From JBOHCT01 sp050699055 (GTDB lineage Bacteria > Actinomycetota > Actinomycetes > Streptosporangiales > JBOHCT01), in NCBI GenBank assembly GCA_050699055.1, contig JBOHCT010000126.1, positions 1-12,969 on the forward strand: a stretch of 12,969 nt of DNA, read 5' to 3'. Shown here piece by piece: positions 6,540 to 12,969 of this stretch; within the stretch, counting starts at the first letter, position 1, and each line of letters opens with the position of its first letter. Position numbers and translations under genes: made by a program. The notes beneath the pieces were generated by a model, which was not told where the DNA came from, did no database searches, and was given only the letters and a program-made list of their open reading frames with translations.

Positions 6540-6953
6540 ATGAACGCGACGCAGGACGTCACCCGGTTCCTCGCGATGATGCCGTTCAGTGTCGCGAGCG
6601 GGGTCGAGCTGGAAACCGCTGGGGCGAGCGAGGTGACGGGCCGGTTGGCATGGGCCCCGGAGCGCTGCACGGCGGGCGGGGTGCTGCACGGCGGCGCGTT
6701 GATGACGTTGGCCGACAGCGTCGGCGGGATCTGCGCCTTCCTCAACCTGCCCGAAGGCGCCGGTACGTCCACCATCGAGTCGAAGACCAACTTCTTCCGC
6801 GCGGTGCGCGGGGGGTACGTGCACGCCTTCGCGCGGCCGCTGCACCCGGGCCGCACGGTGATCGTGGTACAGACCGATCTCCGCGACGACGAGAGCCGCC
6901 ACGTCGCCCAGGTGACCCAGACCCAGGCGGTGCTGTCCCCACCCGACGGGTAG
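6540..6953 (+). CDS. PaaI-like hotdog-fold thioesterase
   Basis: 137 residues, the usual size of a single hotdog domain. It contains the signature GGVLHGGALMTLADSVGG (46-63), with His50-Gly-Gly and Asp59 at the positions used for catalysis in PaaI-type acyl-CoA thioesterases, then TIESKTNFFRAVRGG and HPGRTVIVVQTDL. It should cleave an aryl- or acyl-CoA to acid and CoA in the cytoplasm, often as a rescue for stalled CoA esters. ATG 6540 has AAGGA 4 nt upstream. It follows the acetyltransferase by 33 nt and meets the acyl-CoA ligase gene head-on; the ligase makes the bond that this enzyme breaks. Confidence 0.9.
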   Translation: MNATQDVTRFLAMMPFSVASGVELETAGASEVTGRLAWAPERCTAGGVLHGGALMTLADSVGGICAFLNLPEGAGTSTIESKTNFFRAVRGGYVHAFARPLHPGRTVIVVQTDLRDDESRHVAQVTQTQAVLSPPDG

Positions 6954-6957
6954 CCGG

Positions 6958-8580
6958 TTACCCCTGGACCCGCGACTGCCTGCCCGCCCACTCCTTCTCG
7001 CGGAGCTGGAACTTCTGGGTCTTGCCGGTCGACGTCTTCGGCAGCGCGTCGACGAACTCCACGCTGTCCGGCGCCTTGTACCGCGCGAGCTGTGTACGAA
7101 CGTGGTCGACGATCTCGTCGGCGGTGGCCGACGTGCCGTCGCGCAGGAGGACGAACGCCTTCGGCCGCTCGCCCCACCGCTCGTCTGGCACGCCGATCAC
7201 CGCGACCTCGAGCACGGCGGGATGGGAGTCGATCGCACTCTCGACCTCGATCGTGGAGATGTTCTCGCCGCCGGAGACGATGATGTCCTTCGCGCGGTCG
7301 CGCAGCTCGATGTAGCCGTCCGGATGCCAGACCCCGAGGTCGCCGGAGTGGAACCACCCGCCGCGGAACGCCTTCGCCGTCGCCTCGGGGTCCTCGAAGT
7401 ACCCCGACATGACGATGTTGCCGCGCATCACCACCTCGCCGATCGTCTCGCCGTCGCGCGGCACGTCGCCCATGGCGTCGTCGACGACCCCGATCGGATC
7501 GGAGACCAGCATCGCGACGCCTTGGCGGGCCAGCTTGCGGGCACGGTCGCCCACGTCGAGCTTCGGCCAGCCCTCCTGCACCTCGCAGACCGTGTACGGG
7601 CCGTAGGTCTCGGTGAGCCCGTACACGTGGACGACCGTTATCCCGAGGTCCGCCATGCGGCGGATCACCGTGGGGCTGGGCGGCGCGGCCGCGGTGGTCA
7701 CGACGAGCTCCCGGGCGGGCGGATGAGCCTCGGGGGCGTTCGCGATCGCGTTGAGGACGGTCGGCGCGCCGTTCAGGTGGGTGACGCCCTCGCCGTCGAT
7801 GAGCCGCCAGATCGCGGTGGGATCGACCTGCCGCAGGCACACGTGGGTGCCGCCGATCGCGGTCACCGCCCACGTCGTGCACCAGCCGTTGCAGTGGAAC
7901 ATCGGCAGGGTCCACAGGTAGACAGACTCGGGGGTGTGCGTGGAGTGCACGATCTCGCCGAGCGCGTTCAGGTACGCGCCGCGGTGGTGGTACATGACAC
8001 CCTTGGGCCGCCCGGTCGTGCCCGACGTGTAGTTGATCGAGATCGTCGCCCGCTCGTCGTCGACGGTCCAGGGGAGCGGCTCATCCGTGCCGCGTGCGAG
8101 GAGGTCGCCGTACGACGCGCCGGTGATCGTGGGGTCCGGCTCGGCCCCGGCCGTCGGGTCGACGACCGTCACGATCTCCCGTACGGTCGCCAGCCTGTCC
8201 GCGACCGGCGCGGCGGTGTCGTGCAGCCCCGCGTCGACGACGAGCACCTTCGCCCCCGAATGGTCGCAGATGTAGCGGACCTCCTCGGGGGCCAGCCGCG
8301 TGTTGATCGCGACGAGGACCGCTCCGGCGAGCGGGACACCGAAGTGCGCGACAAGCATCTCCGGAATGTTGGGCAGCAGATACGCCACCCGGTCGCCCGG
8401 TCGCACCCCGCTCGCGCGCAGGGCGTGGGCGAGACGCGTCGCCTCCGCGGCGAACTCGGCGTAGGTGAGGCGCCTGTCCCCGTAGACGATCGCGGTCTTG
8501 TCGGGGAAGACCTCGGCCGAGCGCTCGAGGAAGGCGAGCGGCGTGAGGGGCGTGTACCAGGTGTCGACGAGGACGTCCAT
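6958..8580 (-). CDS. AMP-forming acyl-CoA ligase (fatty/organic acid)
   Basis: 540 residues, full ANL length. It activates a carboxylic acid with ATP to an acyl-adenylate, then to the CoA thioester. Motifs in order: P-loop YTSGTTGRPKGV (184-195), LPMFHCNGW (225-233), YGLTETYGP (320-328), FHSGDLG (410-416) with Asp414, and hinge plus PKTSTGK (514-520), with Lys520 the adenylation lysine. The FHCNGW and TETYGP motifs place it with the medium-chain / methylmercaptopropionate ligase branch (AlkK/DmdB-like) rather than acetate enzymes. Chain length cannot be read. ATG 8580 has AGGATGAGG upstream. It is the last gene of a minus-strand run behind the kinase (51 nt), with a palindrome between them. 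Confidence 0.93.
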   Translation of the reverse strand: MDVLVDTWYTPLTPLAFLERSAEVFPDKTAIVYGDRRLTYAEFAAEATRLAHALRASGVRPGDRVAYLLPNIPEMLVAHFGVPLAGAVLVAINTRLAPEEVRYICDHSGAKVLVVDAGLHDTAAPVADRLATVREIVTVVDPTAGAEPDPTITGASYGDLLARGTDEPLPWTVDDERATISINYTSGTTGRPKGVMYHHRGAYLNALGEIVHSTHTPESVYLWTLPMFHCNGWCTTWAVTAIGGTHVCLRQVDPTAIWRLIDGEGVTHLNGAPTVLNAIANAPEAHPPARELVVTTAAAPPSPTVIRRMADLGITVVHVYGLTETYGPYTVCEVQEGWPKLDVGDRARKLARQGVAMLVSDPIGVVDDAMGDVPRDGETIGEVVMRGNIVMSGYFEDPEATAKAFRGGWFHSGDLGVWHPDGYIELRDRAKDIIVSGGENISTIEVESAIDSHPAVLEVAVIGVPDERWGERPKAFVLLRDGTSATADEIVDHVRTQLARYKAPDSVEFVDALPKTSTGKTQKFQLREKEWAGRQSRVQG

Positions 8581-8599
8581 AGCCTCATCCTGGCCGGAG

Positions 8600-8611
8600 C
8601 CGCACGTGCGG
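8600..8611. promoter_or_regulatory. Perfect 12-bp palindrome upstream of the acyl-CoA ligase
   Basis: CCGCACGTGCGG is fully self-complementary and lies in the 51-nt gap between the kinase stop and the ligase start, just upstream of the ligase RBS. The position suits a regulator that sets ligase expression apart from the genes ahead of it. No regulator gene is adjacent, so the partner is unknown. Confidence 0.35.
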
Positions 8612-8631
8612 GTAAAGGCTCGGAGCGGCGC

Positions 8632-9576
8632 TCACCCGGCGGTCAGCCGAGCGTGCGCTTCAGGGGTGAGGTCGGCGCCGTACGCGCGGATGGCGAGCGC
8701 GGCCGCGCCGACCGCCCCGTCGGCCGCCACGGACGGGACGAGGTGGAACCGGGCGCGCACGCCGTCACGGACCAGGCCGGACAACGGGCCTTCGGAGGTG
8801 AGAACCCCTCCCGCGAGGACGGCGCGGCGCAGCCCGGCGGGGCGGAGCGCCTCGACGGCCGACAGCAGGGATTCCGCCGCCTTCTCCACCAGCTCCGACG
8901 CCACCTCGTCACCGGCCGCCGCGGCCTCGGACACCAGAGGTGCCAGTTCCGCGAGCGCGAGGGGCGGCTTCCGGTAGACGCGTTCCGTGAGCGCGCGGGG
9001 CTCCATGGGCGCGTCGAGCGCCCCCGTGACGCCGCGCACGAGATCGGTGGACGCGCCCCGCCCGTCCAGCGCCGCCAGCACCGCCTTCACCGCCTCGCGA
9101 CCGAGCCAGAACGCGGAACCGTCGTCCCCGACCAGCCACCCGTACCCGTCGACGACACGCACCAGTCGACCGCCCCTGACCAGGCCGGCCACGGCGCCCG
9201 TGCCCGCCACGACGACGACGCCGTCCTCGGCGCAGGTGCCGGCGGCGAACGCCCCCGCGACGTCGGACACCACGTCGTACGGGCAAGCCAGGCCCACCCC
9301 ACGCCAGACGTCTTCGACGCTGGACGCGACCCGGCCCTCACCCACCGACTCGTTCCCGGCCATCGCCACGACGCCGTGCCGTACCCGTCCTGGGTCGACG
9401 GCCGACAGTACCGGGCGCAGCGCCTCCGTGAGAGCGGTCTCCATCTCGGCGAGCCCGCGGGAGATCGGGTTCGCTCCGCTGGCGCGCGCATCGCTCACCC
9501 GATTGCCGCTCGCGTCCGCGACGAGCGCGCGGGTGTACGACCCGCCCGCATCGACGCCGACGACGAGATGCTCCAC
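8632..9576 (-). CDS. BadF/BadG/NAGK-type ASKHA-fold kinase
   Basis: 314 residues, typical for N-acetylglucosamine-kinase-like members of the BadF/BadG/BcrA/BcrD ATPase family. Phosphate-1 loop GVDAGGSYTRALVAD (7-21), probable catalytic Asp105 in SDVAGAF (104-110), phosphate-2/GTG loop AGTGAVAG (124-131), YGWLVGDDGSAFWLGREAV (145-163), and adenosine loop LAGGVL (254-259). No CxxC cluster ligands of the BadF activase type are seen, so sugar or amino-sugar phosphorylation is more likely than a radical activase role. GTG 9576 starts 21 nt after the FAD oxidase stop with a weak SD. It lies between an FAD oxidase and an acyl-CoA ligase, and near a KDPG-type aldolase, which would need a phosphorylated substrate. 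The true substrate is unknown. Confidence 0.88.
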   Translation of the reverse strand: MEHLVVGVDAGGSYTRALVADASGNRVSDARASGANPISRGLAEMETALTEALRPVLSAVDPGRVRHGVVAMAGNESVGEGRVASSVEDVWRGVGLACPYDVVSDVAGAFAAGTCAEDGVVVVAGTGAVAGLVRGGRLVRVVDGYGWLVGDDGSAFWLGREAVKAVLAALDGRGASTDLVRGVTGALDAPMEPRALTERVYRKPPLALAELAPLVSEAAAAGDEVASELVEKAAESLLSAVEALRPAGLRRAVLAGGVLTSEGPLSGLVRDGVRARFHLVPSVAADGAVGAAALAIRAYGADLTPEAHARLTAG

Positions 9577-9597
9577 GCGAGGAGCCTAAGCCACCGC

Positions 9598-11187
9598 CTA
9601 CTCCGGGTCGACGAGGACGCCGGGGTTCAGGATGCCGCGCGGATCCACGGCCGCCTTGGCCCCGCGCAGCGCCGCGGCGAAAGGCTCCGGCCGCTGCCGG
9701 TCGTACCACGGGCGGTGGTCGCGGCCGACCGCGTGGTGGTGGGTGATCGTGCCGCCCGCGGCGACGAGGGCGTCAGAGGCCGCGCGCTTCAGCGCGTCCC
9801 ACTGCTCCACCTCCTCGCCACGCTTCGCCGGACCGAGGATCGTGTAGTACGGCGCGGGTCCGTCCGGGTAGGCGTAGGTGAAGCGGCAGGTGACGAGCCC
9901 GTTCCCGCAGACGTCCCGGACCGCCTCGGCGACGGTGCCCATCACCTCGGCGTGAAACGCGTCGAACCGGTCCCAGGTGATCGCCGTCTCGAAGGTCTCC
10001 GACAGCACACCGATCGCGGGTTGCACGTTGCGGAGGTACGGCGCGCGGATGAACGCGTCACGCCATGCGCCCACCTGCCCCCTCCTGTTGCCACCGCCTG
10101 CGTCGACGATGCCGCCGCAGGCGGTGGCGAGCGCCAGGGCCCGCTCCATCCACGGCTCGACCGGATGGTCCGCGGACTCGAAGCCGAGCACCAAGAGCGC
10201 GTGCGCGCCGTCGCCGCCGGCCGTGAGCTTGGCCTCCGCGGCGTCGATCAGCCGGCAGTTGGCGGGGTACAGGCCCGCCTGCGCGATCGTGCGGACGGCC
10301 GCGACGCCGCCGGAGAACGACCGGAACCGGACACCCGCGGAGGCGCGGTGGGTCGGTCTGGCCTGCAGCCGCACCCACGCCTCCGTGACGAGGCCCAGCG
10401 TCCCCTCCGACCCGAGGAGCATCCGGTCGGGGGAAGGACCCGCACCCGACCCCGGGAGGCGCCGTGACTCCCAGGTACCTCTCGGGGTGATCGCACGGAT
10501 GGACTCGACGAGATCGTCGACATGAGTGTAAAGCGTCGCGTAGTGGCCGCCGGACCTGGTCGCGATCCAGCCCCCGAGCGTGGAGAACTGGAACGACTGC
10601 GGCAGGTGGCGCAGCGTCAGCCCGCGCTCGCGGAGCTGAGACTCCAGGACGGGTCCGAGGATTCCGCACTGCACCCGCGCGGCCCGGGAGACCGGGTCCA
10701 CCGCCAAGAGGCGGTCGAGGCCGCGCAGGTCCACCGAGACGGCGCCGTTGTACCGGCCGTCGACCCGCGGCTCCACCCCACCGACGACGCTCGTGCCGCC
10801 GCCGAACGGTACGACCGCGGCGTCCGCCGCCTCCGCCCACTCGAGTACCGCCTCGACCTCGCGCTCGTCCCCCGGGTAGGCGACGAGGTCCGGCGGGGTA
10901 TCGAAGCGGCCACGGAAGCCCCGGACGACGTCGCGAAAGGACTTCCCGTAGGTATGGGAGGCGCGGTCGTAGGCGTCGGTCGAGCAGATCTGCGCGAGAT
11001 GGTCCGTCGGCGTGAGGCGGGGCGCCGGCAGCTCGACACGGTGAAGGGGCACCGGCTCCTCGATCTCGCCGAGAGGGACGCCCAAGGCGTCGCCGAAGCC
11101 CTGGGCGGCCACTGCCAGATCCTCCCGCGTCGGCTGCTCGTCCTCGTATCCCCACCCCCAGTGACTCAGCCGCCGTGCGCTGTTCAT
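9598..11187 (-). CDS. FAD-binding oxidoreductase, alkyl-DHAP synthase (AGPS) family
   Basis: 529 residues, VAO/PCMH-type flavoprotein. It opens with RLSHWGWGYED (6-16). The FAD domain has VAYPGDEREV, PFGGGTSVVGGVEP (127-140) and STLGGWIATRSGGHYATLY (202-220), then GSEGTLGLVTEAW (259-271). The C-terminal cap carries FTYAYPDG (436-443), the triple histidine THHHAVGRDHRPWYD (482-496) and ILNPGVL (519-525). These match alkyldihydroxyacetonephosphate synthase, where the HHH stretch is catalytic. The same family also oxidises D-2-hydroxy acids. ATG 11187 has AGGAGG about 12 nt upstream, rather far. It heads the run oxidase-kinase-ligase and is divergent from the KDPG aldolase gene. Either ether-lipid synthesis or hydroxy-acid oxidation fits; the context slightly favours the latter. 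Confidence 0.9.
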   Translation of the reverse strand: MNSARRLSHWGWGYEDEQPTREDLAVAAQGFGDALGVPLGEIEEPVPLHRVELPAPRLTPTDHLAQICSTDAYDRASHTYGKSFRDVVRGFRGRFDTPPDLVAYPGDEREVEAVLEWAEAADAAVVPFGGGTSVVGGVEPRVDGRYNGAVSVDLRGLDRLLAVDPVSRAARVQCGILGPVLESQLRERGLTLRHLPQSFQFSTLGGWIATRSGGHYATLYTHVDDLVESIRAITPRGTWESRRLPGSGAGPSPDRMLLGSEGTLGLVTEAWVRLQARPTHRASAGVRFRSFSGGVAAVRTIAQAGLYPANCRLIDAAEAKLTAGGDGAHALLVLGFESADHPVEPWMERALALATACGGIVDAGGGNRRGQVGAWRDAFIRAPYLRNVQPAIGVLSETFETAITWDRFDAFHAEVMGTVAEAVRDVCGNGLVTCRFTYAYPDGPAPYYTILGPAKRGEEVEQWDALKRAASDALVAAGGTITHHHAVGRDHRPWYDRQRPEPFAAALRGAKAAVDPRGILNPGVLVDPE

Positions 11188-11345
11188 CGGTCGCGCTCGC
11201 CTCCTCGCTCGCTACGTCCCGGGCCACACTCCGCGGAGCCGACTCTGACTCGCTCGTCGGCTCGCCGCTCCAGGGCGCGAGCGTATGGTCGTCGAGGTGC
11301 TCACGCCAAGGGCGGGCCCGAAGACCCCTAACGCGAGGAGTGACC
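11188..11345. promoter_or_regulatory. Divergent control region with inverted repeat
   Basis: These 158 nt separate the FAD oxidase (left) from the KDPG aldolase (right) and must hold promoters for both. The clearest structure is GAGCCGAC (11236-11243) paired with GTCGGCTC (11256-11263), perfect 8-bp arms around 12 nt, near the middle where a shared operator would sit. I could not place convincing -35/-10 pairs. The left part is a low-complexity run of GCGAGC/GCTCGC units. Confidence 0.35.
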
Positions 11346-11999
11346 GTGAACGTCCAGCCGACCATTGACCGCGTCCGCGAGGCGGGTGTCGTCGCCGTCC
11401 TGCGCGGCCCGGACGCGCCGCGTACCCGCCGGGTGATCGACACGCTCGTGAAACACGGCATCACGGGCATCGAGGTGACGTACTCCACGCCGGAGGCGCC
11501 GAGGCTCATCGAGGAGGTCCGCCGCGCCCACGGCGGCGCCGTCGTGGTCGGCGCCGGCACCGTCCGCACCGAGGACGAGGCCGCGGCCGCGTTCGAGGCC
11601 GGGGCCCAGTTCCTGGTCGCGCCGGGCACCGACCCTCCCCTCGTCTCCGCGATGCTCCGACTCGGCCCGCCGGTGATGTCGGGCGCGCTGACGCCCAGCG
11701 AGGTGATGACCGCGACACGCCTCGGGGTCCACGTCGTGAAACTCTTCCCCGCGAGCCTGGGCGGGCCCGCCTACCTGCGGGCTCTGCGCGGCCCCTTCCC
11801 CGACGTGCCATTCCTGCCCACCGGCGGGGTCGGCCCGGAGAACCTCGGCACCTGGCTGGAGGCCGGCGCCGTAGCGGTCGGCGCGGGCGGAGAGCTGGCG
11901 AGCACGTCCGACATCGCAGAGGAGGCGTACGGGGCCATCGCGGACAAGGCACGCCGCTTCGTGGCGACAATGCGAGGACAGGGAAACGCCCGCCCATGA
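11346..11999 (+). CDS. eda: KDPG/KHG aldolase family (2-keto-3-deoxy-phosphosugar-acid aldolase)
   Basis: 217 residues, a class I (Schiff-base) TIM-barrel aldolase that splits a 2-keto-3-deoxy-6-phospho sugar acid, or 4-hydroxy-2-oxoglutarate, to pyruvate plus an aldehyde. Key residues: Glu43 in GIEVTYSTP (41-49), GAGTVRTEDE (69-78), Schiff-base Lys132 in HVVKLFPAS (129-137), and PTGGV (158-162). The Arg that follows the Glu in E. coli Eda (EVTLRT) is Ser47 here, so substrate preference may differ. GTG 11346 has GAGGAG 5 nt upstream. It is divergent from the FAD oxidase, and its TGA overlaps the ATG of a tiny ORF as ATGA. No 6-phosphogluconate dehydratase is visible, so the aldolase probably serves a dedicated pathway. 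Confidence 0.9.
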   Translation: MNVQPTIDRVREAGVVAVLRGPDAPRTRRVIDTLVKHGITGIEVTYSTPEAPRLIEEVRRAHGGAVVVGAGTVRTEDEAAAAFEAGAQFLVAPGTDPPLVSAMLRLGPPVMSGALTPSEVMTATRLGVHVVKLFPASLGGPAYLRALRGPFPDVPFLPTGGVGPENLGTWLEAGAVAVGAGGELASTSDIAEEAYGAIADKARRFVATMRGQGNARP

Positions 12000-12058
12000 C
12001 GCTGACTCACGACCTCGACACCACCGGCCACAAGGTCGCTTCGGAGGCCGCTTCATGA
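11996..12058 (+). CDS. Possible 20-residue ORF bridging aldolase and dehydrogenase
   Basis: ATG 11996 overlaps the aldolase stop (ATGA), and its own TGA at 12056-12058 overlaps the next ATG (ATGA at 12055-12058). The 20 codons read MTLTHDLDTTGHKVASEAAS. Of the 19 codons after the start, 15 end in G or C, as in neighbouring genes. The RBS of the next gene, GGAGG at 12043-12047, lies inside it. Its own SD is weak, so it would depend on coupling. It could be a real microprotein, a coupling leader, or chance. No family is recognised. Confidence 0.3.
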   Translation: MTLTHDLDTTGHKVASEAAS

Positions 12059-12969
12059 CTCGTCAGACGACCATGGAGTTCATCGGCGTGACGACGTCGC
12101 AGTCGTCCGTACAGGGGTTGTTTCCCCGGTGGGTCGCGGCGCTGGGTCTCGACTGCGCCCGACTCGTCGGCCGCGACCTTCCGCTGGACGCCGAGCCCGC
12201 GAGGTACCGCGAGGCCGTCGAGCGCATCGCCCGCGACCCTGCCGTCCGCGGCGCGCTCGTGACCTCCCACAAAGTCGGCCTGTTCACGGCGGCCGGTGAC
12301 GCCTTCGACGACCTCGACGAGCTCGCACGGCTGTGTGGGGAGGTGTCGTGCATCTCGAAGCGCGACGGTCGGCTGATCGGGCACGCCAAGGACCCCGTCA
12401 CGTCGGCGCGGACGCTTCGCGGCATGCTCGGTCCCGGCTACTTCGCGGAGTCCGGCGGCGCCGTCCTCTGCTTCGGCGCGGGTGGGGCCGGACTCGCGAT
12501 CACCGTGTGCCTGCTGCACGGCGTCGCCCCTGCCGACCGCCCCCGCCGCGTGGTCGTCGCCGACGTACGACAAGAACGGCTGGCGGCTGCACGGTCCGTC
12601 CACGATCAGCTCGGGACGTCCGGTTCTCTCGAGTACGTGCGGGTTGAGGGGCCCGCCGACGCGCTCGTCTCGTCGATGCCGCGGGGGTCCCTCGTCATCA
12701 ACGCGACCGGCATGGGCAAGGACCTGCCGGGCTCGCCGGTGACCGACAGCGCCCGCTTCCCCGCCGGCGCGGTCGTATGGGACCTGAACTATCGCGGCGC
12801 ACTCGACTTCCTGTCGCAGGCACGGCGTCAGGCGGACCAGGCTGGCCTGCGGGTCGAGGACGGCTGGGAGTACTTCATCCACGGCTGGGTCGAGCACATC
12901 GCCGAGGTCTTCGACCTGGCCTGGACGTCCGAGCGGTTCGAGCGGATGCGGGAGGTCGCGGGCGCCTGG
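12055..12969 (+). CDS. Shikimate/quinate dehydrogenase-like oxidoreductase (3' end beyond window)
   Basis: 305 residues are visible with no stop; it runs off the right edge and should be nearly complete. N-terminal substrate domain: EFIGVTTSQSSVQGLFPRW (8-26), VTSHKVGLF (69-77) with Lys73 matching AroE Lys65, and GRLIGHAKDP (105-114) with Asp113 matching Asp102. The nucleotide domain has FGAGGAG (140-146) and VVVADVRQER (166-175); an acidic Asp170 at the end of the second strand suggests NAD rather than NADP. INATGMG, VVWDLNYRGALDF and EDGWEYFIHGW follow. AroE Asn86 and Gln244 appear replaced by Ser98 and Gly277, so shikimate is probably not the substrate. ATG 12055 has GGAGG 7 nt upstream. 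It is coupled to the aldolase through the small ORF, implying a joint catabolic job. Confidence 0.85.
   Translation, partial: MTRQTTMEFIGVTTSQSSVQGLFPRWVAALGLDCARLVGRDLPLDAEPARYREAVERIARDPAVRGALVTSHKVGLFTAAGDAFDDLDELARLCGEVSCISKRDGRLIGHAKDPVTSARTLRGMLGPGYFAESGGAVLCFGAGGAGLAITVCLLHGVAPADRPRRVVVADVRQERLAAARSVHDQLGTSGSLEYVRVEGPADALVSSMPRGSLVINATGMGKDLPGSPVTDSARFPAGAVVWDLNYRGALDFLSQARRQADQAGLRVEDGWEYFIHGWVEHIAEVFDLAWTSERFERMREVAGAW

Noticed and set aside
6948..6963. Small hairpin GGGTA/TACCC over the convergent stop codons as a bidirectional terminator.
   Set aside because: Only 5-bp arms, within both coding ends and without U-tracts; too weak to call.
7102..10467. A 1,121-codon open frame on the plus strand.
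   Set aside because: It is antisense to the ligase, kinase and FAD oxidase genes, whose motifs are intact. Its translation is Arg/Gly/Asp-rich and motif-free, the usual mirror of GC-rich coding DNA.
11188..11230. GCGAGC/GCTCGC-rich tract as a possible repeat array.
   Set aside because: The units are short and irregular, with no fixed period; best viewed as low-complexity GC-rich intergenic DNA.

Overview
The window is very GC-rich, its real genes strongly prefer G or C at third codon positions, and most starts have GAGG- or AGGAGG-type ribosome binding sites with several GTG starts. The families present (MerR with a PH-like membrane partner, IclR, AGPS-type FAD oxidase, BadF-type kinase, shikimate-dehydrogenase-like oxidoreductase) point to a filamentous or related high-GC Actinomycetota chromosome. 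No rRNA, tRNA, CRISPR array or intact insertion sequence was seen.

Left edge (1-562): decayed DNA. A serine-resolvase relic carries a +1 frameshift and an in-frame stop. It is flanked by a 12-bp inverted repeat, a direct repeat and a palindrome, and is followed by a short coding-like stretch I cannot identify.

Minus-strand block 1 (563-5780), in order of transcription: IclR regulator, homogentisate-1,2-dioxygenase-like enzyme, peptide-amidase-like amidase, MerR regulator, and a membrane protein with a PH-like C-terminal region. The gaps are 34 nt, 2 nt, 59 nt and a 4-nt overlap. The first three look like an aromatic or amide catabolic operon under IclR control. The MerR/membrane pair appears to be a second unit with its own MerR-type promoter: a 19-bp spacer occupied by a near-perfect dyad, with the -35 ending 1 bp from the amidase stop codon.

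Centre: a GNAT acetyltransferase (possibly leaderless) and a PaaI-like hotdog thioesterase on the plus strand. The thioesterase converges, 4 nt apart, on an AMP-forming acyl-CoA ligase.

Minus-strand block 2 (6958-11187), in order of transcription: alkyl-DHAP-synthase-like FAD oxidase, BadF/NAGK-type kinase, acyl-CoA ligase. Gaps are 21 and 51 nt, and a perfect 12-bp palindrome sits just upstream of the ligase RBS.

Divergent from it across 158 nt, on the plus strand: a KDPG-aldolase-family enzyme, a possible 20-codon ORF tiled by ATGA overlaps at both ends, and a shikimate-dehydrogenase-like gene that runs off the right edge. The latter keeps the catalytic Lys and Asp but has lost residues that bind shikimate in AroE. 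Together with the FAD oxidase and kinase this suggests an uncharacterised sugar-acid or hydroxy-acid catabolic module. That proposal is inference; the individual family calls are much firmer.
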